From positions 8,186,467-8,250,466 of the forward strand of contig JALIRH010000001.1 in the NCBI GenBank assembly GCA_023055505.1: DNA of 64,000 bases, written 5' to 3'. The notes beneath the pieces are model-generated. The model made no database searches. It saw nothing but the letters and a program-made list of their open reading frames with translations, and had not been told where the DNA came from. This document shows positions 28,077 through 41,363 of the stretch, in pieces. Within the stretch, counting starts at the first letter, position 1; each line of letters opens with the position of its first letter. Source of the DNA: Callipepla californica brunnescens. Its lineage: Eukaryota > Chordata > Aves > Galliformes > Odontophoridae. A program made the translations under genes and the position numbers.

Positions 28077-28577
28077 CCATAGTCATTGATAGACAGGATA
28101 AAATTCATGTAAGCCAAAAGAAAATTGACATTTGCATAAATCTTAATTCTAAAAAAATCACTGTTCACTGTTGAGACAAGCTCTTACAGCACAATTAAGT
28201 ATTTGGACACACTCTGTATTGCGGAATTATTTTTTTTCTACTGAACCCTTAGAAGTAATTTTCTGCTTCTTAATGGAAAAAAAAATGTTATACTGAAAAT
28301 CATCAATTTCCTACTTGGTTTAGAAAATTAACTATAAATAGGCTAATATTTTGATTGAATCATTGGTCATTAGAGTTTTAATGATTAATGGTGTTAATAC
28401 AATTATGCCTTATCCATTGAGCATGAAATATATTCAAAAAGGATGTACATGTTTCATAAGATTCCCTAAGTGTAAAGAGTTATAGATAAATAATAGAGCA
28501 AAAATTAAATACAAAATTTATTTCCTGTGGTGACTCTTATTCTCTTCAAAGACTGCAGTAAAATGTATTTATTAATC

Positions 28578-28603
28578 TCTTCTAATTAATTCTTCTAATT
28601 AAT
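28578..28603. repeat. Perfect 13-bp tandem duplication with TAATTA cores
   Basis: TCTTCTAATTAAT occurs twice in direct tandem (28578-28590 and 28591-28603), placing two palindromic homeodomain-type TAATTA cores 13 bases apart. It may be chance slippage or a paired binding site. Confidence 0.7.
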
Positions 28604-29746
28604 TTCACTTACAATTATCAGGAAGTTTTACTCTTTTTCTGTCATTTTATGTTTTCTATCTTTTGTGCTATAGTTACTTCATTGTATGCTATTCAGGATA
28701 AACACGTAAAGCCTATAAAGTTGCCCAATAATTTCCACTGTATTCTAGTTTTCATTTACTCAAGAGATTGCCAAACTTTAACTGTTGAAGCTGAAGTGTT
28801 CTCTGCTGTGTAATTTTACTGGTGTGAGAAGTAGTTTCCATTGCCCATTGCCAATGTTAAACTGCTTGTAAGCATTCACTGAACTGTCTTATATTTTATC
28901 TAGCAGCAAACACAGGGAGGTCATCCTACTGTCAGAAATGCACTTGTTGCTTTATCTATGGATTACTGGCCAAATTGTGAGCCTTTTTAAATCTGAGATG
29001 CATTAGAGCTTCCATTCATGACAGAGATTACTGATGCAGAGAAGTTATCTGAAGAGTTCATTTGACCTGGGCATACTTAAATCCAAGGTTTGATAGATCA
29101 GTGAATTTCCCTTCAAGTTGCCAGGGACTAGACATACTATGCACTTAATAAGGAGTAGTAACATGTTTTGTGTATTGCTGACTTGAAAGTCAGAGTACAC
29201 CAGTGTCTAGAATTAACTGCAATGAGCAGTCAAAGAAGGACTAGAAACAACAAGATTAGGGTGAAGAGTTTGACAAGGTCTATGTGAAGGTAAAAGTTTT
29301 CTTTAAAAATGACAATAACACCTCTGTGCATCTAAGTTCTCCTATCTCTGTAACATGGAAGTGACAATGTCAGTAAATCTCACACAGATGCTCTCAAGAG
29401 TTTTTCATTGTCATTTCCAATATATTCAGAAATTATACTGATAGTAGCACAAAAATGATCACAAGGAAATGGTCAATGATGTATTAAGAGGTGAGTGATG
29501 TACAGTAAATGCAGGGCTCAGTACTGAGTGATGAAAATCACTAAGTATCAACGATAATGTTCGAAGTACCTTTCCATTAAAACTACTGAATTAGTAGATA
29601 TGATATGGAACAATAAATGCGTTCATGGTATATGTCTATAAAAATATATCCTTATAAATATGAAATACAATTATGAAACTGGTTCCAAAAACACCCATAA
29701 ATTTTAACAAAAAAGTGAAATGAGCAATCATAAATTGAAACATACA

Positions 29747-30097
29747 TTGGAGAAGAGAGAGTTCTGGGGATACCTCACTGTGGTCTTCCAGTACTTGAAG
29801 GGAGTTTTTGAAAAGGTGGGAGACTAACTTTTTGTATGGTCTGATAGTGATAGGATGAGTGAGAATGGTTTTAATCTAAAAGAGGGAAGATTTAGATTAA
29901 ATATTAGGAATACTGAAGGTGGTGAGACTCTGGAACAGTCTGCCCAGAGAAGTTGTGGATACCCCATCGCTGGAGGCATCACTGAAGACTAGGTTTGATG
30001 GGTCCCTGGGCAGCCTGGTCTGGTGGGTGGCAAATGGCAGGGTTTGGAACTGAATGGGCTTTAAAGTCCCTTCCAATCCAAGCCATTCTACGATGTT
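29747..30097 (+). mobile_element. CR1 LINE, 5'-truncated forward copy
   Basis: The copy begins in the C-terminal ORF2 region (CTCACTGTGGTCTTCCAG, ACTTGAAGGGAG), continues through the GATAGTGATAGGATGAG segment and the TGGAACAG..TGCCCAGAGAAG segment, then the 3' UTR (GGAACTGAATGGGC, TTCCAATCCAAGCCATTCT). It matches the tail of the element at 44.5-44.8 kb position by position with small deletions. No open frame survives. Confidence 0.93.
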
Positions 30098-31607
30098 TTG
30101 AAAAAAGTAAGGTAAGAATACTTCATGCAGCTTCTATTTAAACAGTTAAATGTCTCTGTAGCTTACCTTTCAAGTACTGGTTTCAGCATAAGGAGCAGGC
30201 AAAAAAAGATTTTCTTTGCTTCCTGGAAGTAATTTAATGCATGTCTTCCAATGCTGCATGCCATTGTGTAAGGCTTTGCAATTCTTCTTCATCTTTAGAA
30301 AGACACACTTTTTTAAAGAACTTCTTAATTTACATATGCATTTAGATCACAATAGAATATACAGAGCACTTTGCCATTTAAAAAGGTGCCTGATCTTGTC
30401 AGTATGTGTATTAGAAATTGCTATTTTAATTGCATCAATATGATATGGTTGACAAAAGAAAGAGAACATAATGTACTTTATATGTCCTCTGTTGGCTGAT
30501 TCTCCTTTAATTTGTAACACATTTTATTTACTTTAGTTTGAATGCTTAGATGTGTCCTCATTTGACTTCTGGCTCAAGCAAATAACTCCAGAAATGAAGG
30601 ATATGCCTACTGAGATCACTTCCTGCTGAAGTCTGGTTTCTTGGCTGAGAAACTGGCCTCTCTTGTTCATGCTGGAAAGTATTTACAATGGGGATGTTGT
30701 AGTATAGTGGCAAAGTTATTCCAGGACATGTGCATGAGTATAAATAGACATATGAAGAAGTTATGCTAAAGAATCAGAAAAGGCAATGAAATCAAAATGT
30801 ACTCATGACGATTTTCAATATAGGTTTTAAATCACCTTGCTATAATTCCTACAGGGTAACTCATCAGTAAAGGATGTTGATATTCAGGACAGGGAATGTC
30901 CATAATCTATTTCTGTCTGTAAAACATTTTTTATGAACATCAAATCATGGAAATAGCTTGAAAAGATATAGTAATAGTCCAGATTAGAGAGCAGAAAAGA
31001 GAGCCATGCTACAGGATGAGCTAATATTTATGTCAAAATTCCTTAACAGATGTGGTGTCACTGTGGCGGGTGTTACTCTTGTGTTGCTGGCCACAGAGCA
31101 CACAAGCTCAGGAAAAGTGGTGTCTGTGAGACATGCATGTCCTGCAAGGCAGAGCCCAGGGAGAGGGGCACAGAGCTGAGGGTTGGGAAATGCCAGGAAG
31201 GGCACAGGTACTTCACTGCATAGATGATCTTTCTCTTCTTTTCATTGAGAAAGGTACAGACCTTTCTACACCATCTTTCATAAAGGTGATACAATTTTTT
31301 TTTTGCTTTTGTGTTTGATTTCTTGTTTGTTTTCATTTTTATTTGTGAAAGATATGCACTTTGGAGGCAGAAAAAATTATGAATTTATCAATTGATTCTA
31401 ATTTGAAAAAAGTTAGTTGTTGGTGCAAGATTATGAAGCACTGACATGGAGGTCTACAGTCACTGGGATTTTAGTGTAGAGAAATTAAGAATGAAAAAGA
31501 AAGTCTGAGAGTGACTAAATGAATCTCCATAAGAGACAAAGAGTCTGAGAAAAAATAACAAAATAAAGAAAATTGATAAACTGTAACTGAAGAAATGCTT
31601 CAGCAGC
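30098..31607. other. Non-coding DNA with a GC-richer patch
   Basis: Mostly AT-rich. A GC-richer patch at 31060-31205 contains the perfect 12-base palindrome GACATGCATGTC (31130-31141). Frames on both strands across it (61 to 87 codons) look like nothing I know. Confidence 0.5.
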
Positions 31608-31690
31608 CACAGAATCAGAAAATCACTGAAGCTGGCAGGATCTTTAAGCCAATGATTCGACTCAAGCAGATTCACTCACAGCAGATTGCC
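31608..31690 (-). mobile_element. CR1 LINE 3' end fragment, degraded, reverse
   Basis: CACAGAATCAGAAAATCACT, then GAAGCTGGCAGG, CTCAAGCAG and CAGCAGATTGCC follow the order of the reverse-oriented CR1 3' end, with many substitutions. About 83 bases remain; likely among the oldest copies here. Confidence 0.72.
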
Positions 31691-31693
31691 AGT

Positions 31694-31721
31694 TATTAAT
31701 TGCCACAACTGGCAATTAATA
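31694..31721. repeat. Perfect 12-bp inverted repeat, 4-base loop
   Basis: TATTAATTGCCA (31694-31705) and TGGCAATTAATA (31710-31721) are exact reverse complements separated by CAAC. It starts three bases after the degraded CR1 fragment. The stem is complete with no mismatch. Confidence 0.9.
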
Positions 31722-34700
31722 TTATAAAATGTTAGAAAATATACTTTTTAATGACCATTATATTGATTAATACAAAACACAGTTTATACATTTCTTTCAA
31801 AATGTTGGGGCTATAGATGAACACCCTTCTGATGCTATTCATGTTTGGTAACAAACTCATGCAGAGCAAAGTAATATTTTGTTTATCTGAAGCCTATCCA
31901 CTGCCCAGTGTCCATGGCGTCTGAGAATCCATATGATTGCATTTATAAGTATTTAAATATTAATATTATTTTAATGTAGTTCTCTTATTAATTTTAAAAA
32001 GAGAAGTGCTGTTACTTCTACGAAGTTCAACCCCAAAACAGAATCTCATGCAATAGAGACCATTTTAGCCTTTGATGAAAAGAACTGTTTATTAGAATGT
32101 AACGGCACCTGTTTTCTGTAGTTGACACTCTGTTGGCATATTACTGTGCATTGGAAAAATGGCAGCTATTCATTGTGAACTTTTCTTCTGAACCCTTTTA
32201 CCTATAATTGTTAGTTAGAGGTATTCTTATTCCCATAATTATTTTATATGATATGCTACTCGTCCTGATATCATTTATACCTATCTGTTTGTAAAAAATA
32301 TCTGATAATTGAAAAAAAAAATTAACATTTATATGAAAACAAAGAGTAGTCCTTTATATATATATATGTTTAGTTGCAAAATAAGGGAAAAGTTGTTTCT
32401 TAAAAAAATATTCTATTAAATGTATGAATAAAAATTAATGAAGTACATTGGCTTATGAATTTATGTTTATAATGCACTGATATAAAATATATGCAAGAAT
32501 GTACAAACAAATGTATAGTAGCCTCTCATATCAATGGCTGATATCACCACTGTTACCTCTTGACTGTAAATAGGATCAGATAGTGAGGTGTTCTTAGGTC
32601 TCCACTTCTCCAAAATTCTTTTGTACCTATATGACATACTCATTCTTTGCAGCATGTCAGACAGCTGATGCTGCAGATGTTGCTAAAATGCTAACATTCA
32701 ATAGCGATAATGGAGATAAGCCACCATTTTCTTCCACATTTATATTGATACATTTTCCCACCCCCTTGTGAAATGAATTGAGCATGATACCTCAACTTTC
32801 ACTTATGTGAAATGGAGAAGCCTATATATGGAGTGAGAGCACGTTCTCACTAATAAAGGCACCATGTAGTTCTGAAGGGAGAACATGCCCTTTGTGAAGG
32901 TATTCAACATGAAGAAACAGTTGTTCACAAGAGCAAAAAGACCCAGTGGAAAGGCATCTTTTCAACTGGCATGTTTTCAACTACTTCTGATGAATTAAAC
33001 TGACCTTTAGAAGTACATGTCTAGGCTGGCACAAAGGTTAATGTTTCTATTTTTTTAGAGAGTGTGCATATATTAAAAAAACCAGTAAGCAGGCATTTTG
33101 GTATTACTGAGCTATTGTTTGTGTCCAAACAGGTGCTTGTAGCAGGCACACTCTGCATGCACACTGGTGAATGATGGCAGCTTCTCTGTAACACTCTCTT
33201 CCCAGATCCAGAACAGATTGTAGGGCTGTGCAATCAAAACAACTGGAGTGTTTGAGACATGGAACACTGTGATCTTTCTTAAGGCAACTTAATCATTTTA
33301 ATGATCTAAAAGGTTATGTTGAAGTATAACAGTATATGTAGACAGATCAATAAGTGTGTGTGTGGGGGGAAAGTATATCTGTGTGTTTGCTTTCTCTTTT
33401 CCCCAAGACAAACATTCCATATTATTTTATTTTAGTGCAGATATGAATATTCTAATAAGAATACAGAGCTTTGTTACCTAAAGGTGAACTGTATATGTTT
33501 ATATGGACTTCTGTCTCATATCCAAGCTTTTAAGAATTTAAGTTTCATAACACCAATGCTAGTCATCATTCTAGTTTAGTTACAAACAAATCAGTGAGGG
33601 ACATAGAAAATAAAGATAGTATTTTCAGCACTTGGAGCTACATTTCCAGAGAAATGTGGTTCATGTTCATATACCAGAGTAATTGTCCATTTTTTTTTCA
33701 TAAAAGTTTGGCATGAGAGCAAGTTGATTTCTTTTGAGAATCTGACTCTGTGTACCTTTTCAAAGGAAAGAACTCCAACTGTTTCCAAAACATGCTTTGT
33801 TACATGAGCAATGGAATATTGTCAGTTCCTCTCATTTGATTTTAGCCCCTGAATTAGGTGTATAAATTACAGTACTGTCATCAATTCTCTATAGTCAGTA
33901 CTGACAAAGTTAGAATGCTCAGAACATTATTAACTTCACAAAAGTAACACTAAACATCTATAGATACATTTCTGAACTGTCTGTCAAATACAAGCAGAAA
34001 CTCTCTTCCTTCTCTGTAACTTCCTTTTTTCACTGGAAAAGTTCTTACTACAGTGTTGATGTTTTTTATTTCACAGATGGTCCTTGGACATTTTTGTACC
34101 ACCAAATATGCGATGCAGAAGAAACTATCTGCTGTCTGATGCATGGTAGATTTATGATAAGAGGATCAGGTATAGTATCTTGCCACAGGAACAAGACTGT
34201 TGCTGAATTGTACCAATAAAAAAAGAGCACAAAGCCCTTAAATGCTTGTTTTCTTGCTATCTCCTAAATATATGTGTATGATGAGTACTGAAAATTAGAA
34301 CAAATATTCAGATGAGGCCTCCAAGTTATCAGGCAATCTTAAACTAATGTACATCCCCAAGCTTTAAAAATTCATTTGGACTTTTGAACTGCAGAGTGTT
34401 CTTTCTAAATTTATTAGCGACAGTACAGCGAAGATTTGCACATTACTTTTCCTGCACCATAAAAGAATAACTGACTTTGTTGAAACTAACAGTACCTGGC
34501 AGGGATACAAAAATTTTGTTAAGAAATGTTTGAAGGTTGCTCGTGGTTACCTGTCGTCTCAGTTATGTGAAAGAGAGAGGATAAAAGAACTCAAGTGGTT
34601 TAAAATAAAACTTAAACTGAACATTTAACAGGAAGGGACAAAAAATAATTGTAAAAGAAACAATGTAAGAGTTGCATGTTTGGAATGGAGCAACAGATGC

Positions 34701-37688
34701 TTTGGGGGTAAGTATAGGTATAAATCTTTTGCAATGGTTAGTAAGCCATATAACAACCACAAAGAAAAAAATCACCATGTACTAGTTTGGCAACAAAAGA
34801 CATTGTGAAATTCACTGTTAAATCACTAGAAGAGCCAGGAAAAAGAGTCTGTCCCTTGCTTGGTGTTCACTTATGGATTTCAGAAAAAGATTATGTCTGT
34901 GTTTTTATAACTTGCTGAAGGAGACCCCCAAAGGATTTTGTGAACAGAGAAGAGATGTTGGGAAAAAAACAACGGATGTCAGATTCCGCACAAGTATTAA
35001 GCTGGCAATGCCCCATGTGAAGGAAGATTTAATAAGGTACTTTAAGAAAGTATTTCCTTACAAATTGGCTATTTTGTATGTTGTTTATAAGCAGGAGCTT
35101 TCGAAATGCAGTGTGGAAAATTAACACAATTTGAAAACATAAAGGAATGTCTTCCATTTTTTTTTTTAATTTTTATTATTAGTGGATTTTATACTGTTTA
35201 ACTACTGTGCTTCATACCTGTTTTTGAAAAAACCTGCAGTAATGAGAACCCTGAAATGATTAAGCAGAAATTAGATAGGACATACATTTCCCTTATCACT
35301 ATACTTGCTTATAAATACACACTCTATGACAAATTGGGGTGCCAAACAGAAGAGAACTGTCTTATTTACCAAGGAAAACTGATTTATTATATGTTAATAA
35401 AACTGCTAATATCTCCTACCAGATTTGGTTGCAAGTTGTCTTAGTTTTGAACTCTGTCCTTCTTTCATTTGCCAGGAGACTATTTTCATTACTGCAAATT
35501 GCTAAATGTTTTAGATGATGCAATTCAGTGTCAAAGCACCTTATAGAAATTATGACAGAGATGTACTACTTGAATAAAAATTCTACAGTAAAATACTAGA
35601 CTTCGGCAGAATGACTAAGTCAATGTAACACAACTTATATTTAAAAGAATCATATTCTCTTGATTCCACAAATCATTACAAAGTATTAGAGATGCAGCAC
35701 TAGGACTGTACTAAGAGAAAAAAATAAATCACATATTTCACAAATGTACGTCTGGTTACAAATGGCAGTTATTCTGAAGTTATGAATCATCTGAGTTCAT
35801 ATGGTGTCTAAAGCAGTCACTGGGGTCATAAAATGGAAAAAAAAACACACAAGAAAACAACAAACACATACAGATAGAACTCCAAATACATACACAATGC
35901 TAAGAGGAAAAAAGGAAAAAAGGAAGTGGGGATGACTGTGAACAGATACTTCCCCAGATCACTGTCTACCTTTGAAGGATACGTTCAGTGACAGAATGTC
36001 AGAGAAAGAAGATATGTGAACAGGAATACATCAAAGCACTTGCTCACCTAGTCAGTCTATCTTCACAAATTGTACTATAAAGAAAGGAAGTTTAAGTCAG
36101 CTCTAGGAGTATTCAGCATACTCAGAGAGGGAGCTTTTGACATTTTATTTTGGTATGGATATGTGAAAATAAGATATAGGAAGAAGGAAAAAAAAAGTAA
36201 GAGAAGAAATAAAGAGAGAAATAAAGACAGAAAGGAATGAAGAAAGAAAAAGAAAGAAAATTAACATATTTGGTTTATGCCCCTGGAAATTAAATGGCCC
36301 AAGATGGATTTTACTATTTGAAGTTATCTGTCCAAAAATTGCAAAGCACTATGCTCAAGAGATAAGCATGCATACAAAATAATATAAAAGCAATGCAGAA
36401 AATGAGATTTTAGTCTAGAAATTCATGTTTCATACTTGTATCAACATCTCCCAGAAAGGCAGGGAAATAAAATGGGCCCAAATCATTGCAATTCCAAGTA
36501 GATACATAGAATTCTTCCAGAACTTAAACTGACACTGAAAGTATTAATTTACCAAAGTATTATGTATTGAAACATTCCATCAAAAATATTCTTATTCTTA
36601 AACTGATCACTGATTAATATCTGTAAAATGCTTAGAAGAGGACATGCAGAATATAAATACCACATTTAAGTAGTATTAATACTTACAACTTGATTTAAAG
36701 AGATACATGTGATGAATTTTTAAAATGAATTACTAGTGGAATGACAACTGTACAGACTACAGAAGTAAACTCAAAATACTAGGTCACAGAGTACTCTATA
36801 TTCCTCTCATAAATTACTGTGTTTTAGTTTTTGGATATATTTTACTTTGAATTAGAACATCTGTCTGGATGTAAGAATCTAGAGATTAAATGGAAGTGAG
36901 ATACGGCATCCTAATCTTTTGGTCATGCTTTTTATTAGTTGCAGATCAGACTTCAATCCAAGATCCAGGTGCAGTGACATTTCTTAGAAGAGATCTCCAA
37001 CAACCTTCCACATAAAATGTCTGAGAGCATGTCTGTACCTCTCTGAGCAGCATGGTGCCAAGAGTCCTCAACTAGCTGTAGAAGGATCATTCATTTCAAC
37101 CACACATGCCAACACTCTGAGCTGTAGCCCTGAAAATAATAAGGTGGGGTTAACCTACAGCTATATTGCAGTAAATTAACCTCTCTGGCTAACATATCTA
37201 CAGTATTCCCATTTTAAAAATGAATCCTCTTGCAGCCAAGTAAGTGTTTTTTGCAAAAATTTCCATTATTCAATGCATATTTTCCATGAGTGTTGGGGAT
37301 AGTATCCATATTATGATTATGATTATTATTTTGGGCTTAGTATAAAACTGGAAGATAATTTTAATAGCCAGATTCAGATCAGGAACTAATTTTGATAGGA
37401 CAATGAAGGGATTCTCACTGGGGATTAATACAAGGCCTTCCTGGCTTCTGCCTATCTGTGACTTAAATCCCTAGACAGTTATTTGTTTTACCTTGATCCT
37501 ACTTCTACATGTACAACATTTTGATTTATCATTATACTTAGAAATATTTTTATGTGTAAGTAGATATATGCATAAAATTAAAGAAGGCATATTTTAAAGT
37601 GGATTTATTCTGAACTATTTGCAAATAGTGTCCATTTAAACAATCTGAAAAAATATCTGCAAAATATGATTGAATGAGAGAAGCATAT
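31722..37688. other. Unique AT-rich non-coding DNA
   Basis: About 6 kb with no gene recognised. The frame at 34873-35124 (83 codons, forward) is basic and reads fairly protein-like but matches no domain I know. A short TA run lies near 32355 and a GA-rich tract at 36.2 kb. Confidence 0.55.
36176..36260. repeat. Purine-rich (GA/GAAA) low-complexity tract
   Basis: About 85 bases almost entirely G and A, with GAAA and GAGA units and few T interruptions. A degenerate simple repeat; a smaller similar patch lies at about 35902-35930. Confidence 0.8.
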
Positions 37689-38271
37689 CACGGAATCACA
37701 GAATTGTGAGGGGTTGGAAGGGACCTCTAGAGATCATCGAGTCCAACCCACTGTCAAAGCAGCTCCCTAGCTCAGATTGCACAAGTAGGCGTCCAGGCAG
37801 GTCTTGAATATCTGCAGAGAAGGAGACTCCACCACCTCTCTGTGCAGCCTGTGTCAGTGCTCTGTCACTGCACTGTGAAGAAATTCCCATGCACATTTGT
37901 GTGGAGGTTCCTGTGTAAAATTTTGTGATGATTTTCTCTCATCCTATCACCACACACTGCTGAGAAGAATCCAGCCTCATCCCTATGCCTCCTGCCTCTT
38001 AGCTGTTTGTAGACATGGATCAGATCCCCTCTGAGTCTTCTCAAGGCTGAACAGACCCAGGTCACTCACTCTTTCCTCGTAAGGGAGATGCTCCAGGCCA
38101 TTTATCATGTTTGTGATCCTTACCTTGACTCTTTCAAGGAGATCCTTGTTTTTTTTTCATACCAGGAAGTCCAGAACTGGACAAATGCTCCAGATGAGGC
38201 CCGATCATGGCAGAGGAGAGGGGGAGGATCACCTCCCTCAGCCTGCTGGCCTTGCTCTTTTTAATGCACCC
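37689..38271 (-). mobile_element. CR1 LINE, 5'-truncated reverse copy
   Basis: It begins on the forward strand with the reversed 3' octamers (CACGGAATCACAGAATTG) and GGTTGGAAGGGACCTCTAG, and runs to TTTTTAATGCACCC. Read in reverse it covers the region coding for KSKA..REVILPLYSAM, then the 3' UTR. Frameshifts and stops break it. It is closely similar to the 3' part of the reverse element at 51.5-52.0 kb and belongs to the CR1 group ending in TTGTGAGG-like sequence, distinct from the group at 40.6 kb. Confidence 0.93.
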
Positions 38272-40560
38272 ACCAAGAAAAAATTTGAATATAGAATATT
38301 TCATTTTTAAAATAAGTGGTTGCTTCAATTCAAAGAGAAAACAAAGTTATATAGCATAAGCAAGAAGTATCTTTAATCAACAAAATGAGAAATAATTATC
38401 CATTAAAAAAAGAGCTTTCACGCTGTTTCTTCCAATTATCTTAGGTCATTTTATTTAGTATTTGAATTACAGGATTATTATTCCTGTAACGTCTAAAATT
38501 CAGAGAATCCAGACTTTCATTTTTGAAATCTATCACTTTGTACACTTGTACACTTCATCTTCAGAAGATTTTCTCAAGAATTAGTTTGGCCTTAGTTTAT
38601 GTAGACAGGGTCAAGCACTGTTTCCCATAACCAATCTTTAAGATGTGAAAAATGACTCAGGAACGCATTATCTGGAGTTAATATTTTAATCCAGTTAAAA
38701 AACATAAATATCACAAAGGGTATTGGACTCACTGAAAGAATGTAAACATTTGCTATTTTTTCTTTTGCCAGATATCATAAGTATATTTAATGAGTAAACT
38801 TAGTTAAACATCTTCCAGTTCCTTAGAACGCAGCTGAATTCTCAGGAAGAAAAAATCTACTGATGTCATGGCAGTAGTAGTTTCAGTCTGTTACTGATCA
38901 TATAATTTCCTGACTTTCCTTAGAAGTTCAAGTAACATATTAATAAAGGAGTCCCAGGCCAAACAGACTTGAATCAAAGAATGAAATCTATAAATGCATC
39001 TGAAAAAGCATTCAGTGCTTAATTGTTTAATCTACAATTAGGTAACAGCTAAGCTGTGAGATGATGGAGACTCAGCTAAAATATATGATCTTTCTTCCAG
39101 ACAGGGTGGCTGATAATTTCATGCAATGCCTCCTGTAATAATATTTTAGAATTGAGAAATCAAAATTGCAAAATTATACTTAACAAATTGTAATAGTCAT
39201 TAACTATTTAGTACTCAACAGCATCTGTGAGAAAAGTTGTTCATATTTCCAATTTACAATAAATTCTTCTTGCAGAATGAAGAGAAAATAAATTCCAAGC
39301 TTCATGGAAAGAGGTTACTCATATTCTTGAAAGAATGTCTCTGCCACACTCTGTCTGCAGATCATAGAACCCACAAAGGAAATGAACAGGTAAGGGCAAA
39401 AGAAGATCTAGCAGGTGGAGATATGAACACTGAGGAGCAATAACAGCAAATCCACTGTATCCCTGGGCTCTCCCTGTGTGTGGACAGATGCAGAAGGCGG
39501 AATCATGAGGAATCAGTGCTGTAAACAGCATTAACTCACAATTCCATATTCAGTTCCATAGAAGCATAGCTACCTATCTTTTTAACATGTGGAGAAGAGG
39601 TCTTGGATTTTTTTTCATGATAATACAGAAAATTGATTACAACCTTACTACTAGGTACTGTAAAGGTTTCTAATCGGGTTCTCACAGGGCTTGCATTTTA
39701 CTGTGACTTCTTAAAATACTTGAGGAAAGCAAGGGTGGTATCAATAGGGGAACAGTAAGAGGAAAAAGAACTTTGGAGAACATTGAAAAGCTTTTTCATC
39801 CCTTCCAAAAGTATTTATTTAGGATGTTGTAATTAATCTCTCAGGGTTTTATAGTGTATATATAATATATCTTTATTACCTCTATTCTACATTTTAGTAT
39901 ACTGACGTAACGAAGTGTTGATTTGCCCTAGAACAAAAGATGAGAAATATATTCTTAGCTTCCAGAGTAATGTCCCATAATGTCCCAATGTGCTTTCCCC
40001 ACATATGCAAAATGGGAAAAGAAGTGCAAAAGAATATATTTTATGATCTTTGAATCATATTCTCCAACACTGGACATTTCATCTTGTTCTACTAACTTAA
40101 ATAACTGTATTTTCTCATACCATAAATAAATTAAAAATATGTATAAATAAAATTATACATAAAGTATATAAATGTATAATTTATGCTATTTTATGTTATG
40201 ATATAGATGTCATAAATTCTGGTATTGTACTAGATGCCATTTCTTATTCTGCTTATCACATAGCACATTTGAACTCTTCCTTTTTTTTTACTTAGTTTTT
40301 ATGTGATTGTAAATTAGAAATTCTTAATTGTATGTGATTTTTTTCTAATATATTGACAAAAGAAATTACCCTGTACTTCCTTGAATTGCAGTAGCCTCGA
40401 GCGATACAAGGAAAAAAACATGTCTAATATCTTTACTCAGTATAGATTCCTTTTCTGGGAAAGAAGAGATTTCCAGATTTACAGTGAATTTTATATTCAC
40501 TTCTAGCCTTGGAATTTCCCAACAAAACCAGATCTTAAAATCAAGTAATTCCACCAATTT
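38272..40560. other. Unique AT-rich non-coding DNA
   Basis: No gene is recognised. A perfect 10-bp tandem pair TAATGTCCCA lies at 39968-39987. The rest is AT-rich sequence with no frame above 70 codons until the A-rich tract. Confidence 0.55.
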
Positions 40561-40628
40561 AAAACAAAAAAAAAAAAAACAAAAAAAAAAAACAACCAAC
40601 AAAACAAAACAAGCAAACAAACAAAAAA
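40561..40628. repeat. A-rich low-complexity tract abutting a CR1 3' end
   Basis: Nearly 70 bases of A with scattered C, ending right where the reverse CR1 begins. On the reverse strand it lies just downstream of the element's 3' end. CR1 does not normally make poly(A) tails, so this is more likely a pre-existing simple tract at the insertion site. Confidence 0.8.
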
Positions 40629-40629
40629 C

Positions 40630-41222
40630 CATAGAATGTCCTTTGTTGGAAGGGAATTTAAAGATCACTGAGTTCCAACCCTCCTAACATGTTTAGTGTT
40701 GCCAACCACCAGACTGGTCTTGAACATATCTAGGGATGGGGCATTTGCACTTTCTCTGGGCAACATGTTCCAGTGCCTCACCACTCTATAACTAAAGAAT
40801 TTCATTCTGAAACCTAGTCTAAATCTCCCCTCTTTTAGTTTAAAGCCATTCCTATTTGTTCTATCATTATTTGCCTGCATAAAAGTTGGTCTGCCTCCTG
40901 TTTATAAGCTTTCTCCAAGTTCTGGGGTGTTGCAATGAAGTCTTCCTGATGCCTTTTATTCTCTGGTTTGTGCACACGCCCAGCTACATCAGCCTTTCTC
41001 TGCAGGAGAGGTGCTCCAGAGCTCTGATCATCTGGACTTGTTCAATGTCTCCATGATGTTCTTGTACTGGGGTCCCCAGGCAATACTCCAGATGAGGCCT
41101 TAGAAGGGCAGTATGGAGGTAGACAATCACCTCCTTTGACCTGCTGGCCACCTCTCTTTGAATGCATCCCAGGATACAGTTGGTTTTTAGGGATGTAAGT
41201 GCACACTGTTGACTCATGTCCA
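40630..41222 (-). mobile_element. CR1 LINE, 5'-truncated reverse copy
   Basis: It starts on the forward strand with CATAGAATGTCC, TTGGAAGGGAATTTAAAGA and the CCAACCACCAGACTGGTC segment, and ends at CATGTCCAG (41222). Read in reverse it runs from the DMSQQC..LTS segment through the C-terminal ORF2 region (ENGFKL-like, FSYRVVRHWNMLPRE) to the 3' end. Frames are broken. It meets the next CR1 head to head with no unique DNA between that I can see. Confidence 0.92.
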
Positions 41223-41363
41223 GAGGAGAGGAGGAATGGCAACAGGTCCCAGCTTGGCTACGCATGCAACAATAGATTTGAAGACCTGAAACTGGAGGGT
41301 GAGGTGGCTGAGGATGAGGTGCTTCTGTGAAATAGGTTTGAGGCCCTGGAACTCGAGGGTGAA

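Larger units (their letters stand above)
27086..29746. other. Unique AT-rich non-coding DNA
   Basis: No gene is recognised. A T run followed by GCAG at about 27601-27617 looks like a splice acceptor but leads into no convincing exon. It contains a long T run (28041) and a duplicated TAATTA word (28578). Confidence 0.55.

Noticed and set aside
27896..28082. 61-codon forward frame ending in polyphenylalanine
   Set aside because: The end is translation of the 36-base T run; the rest has no known motif.
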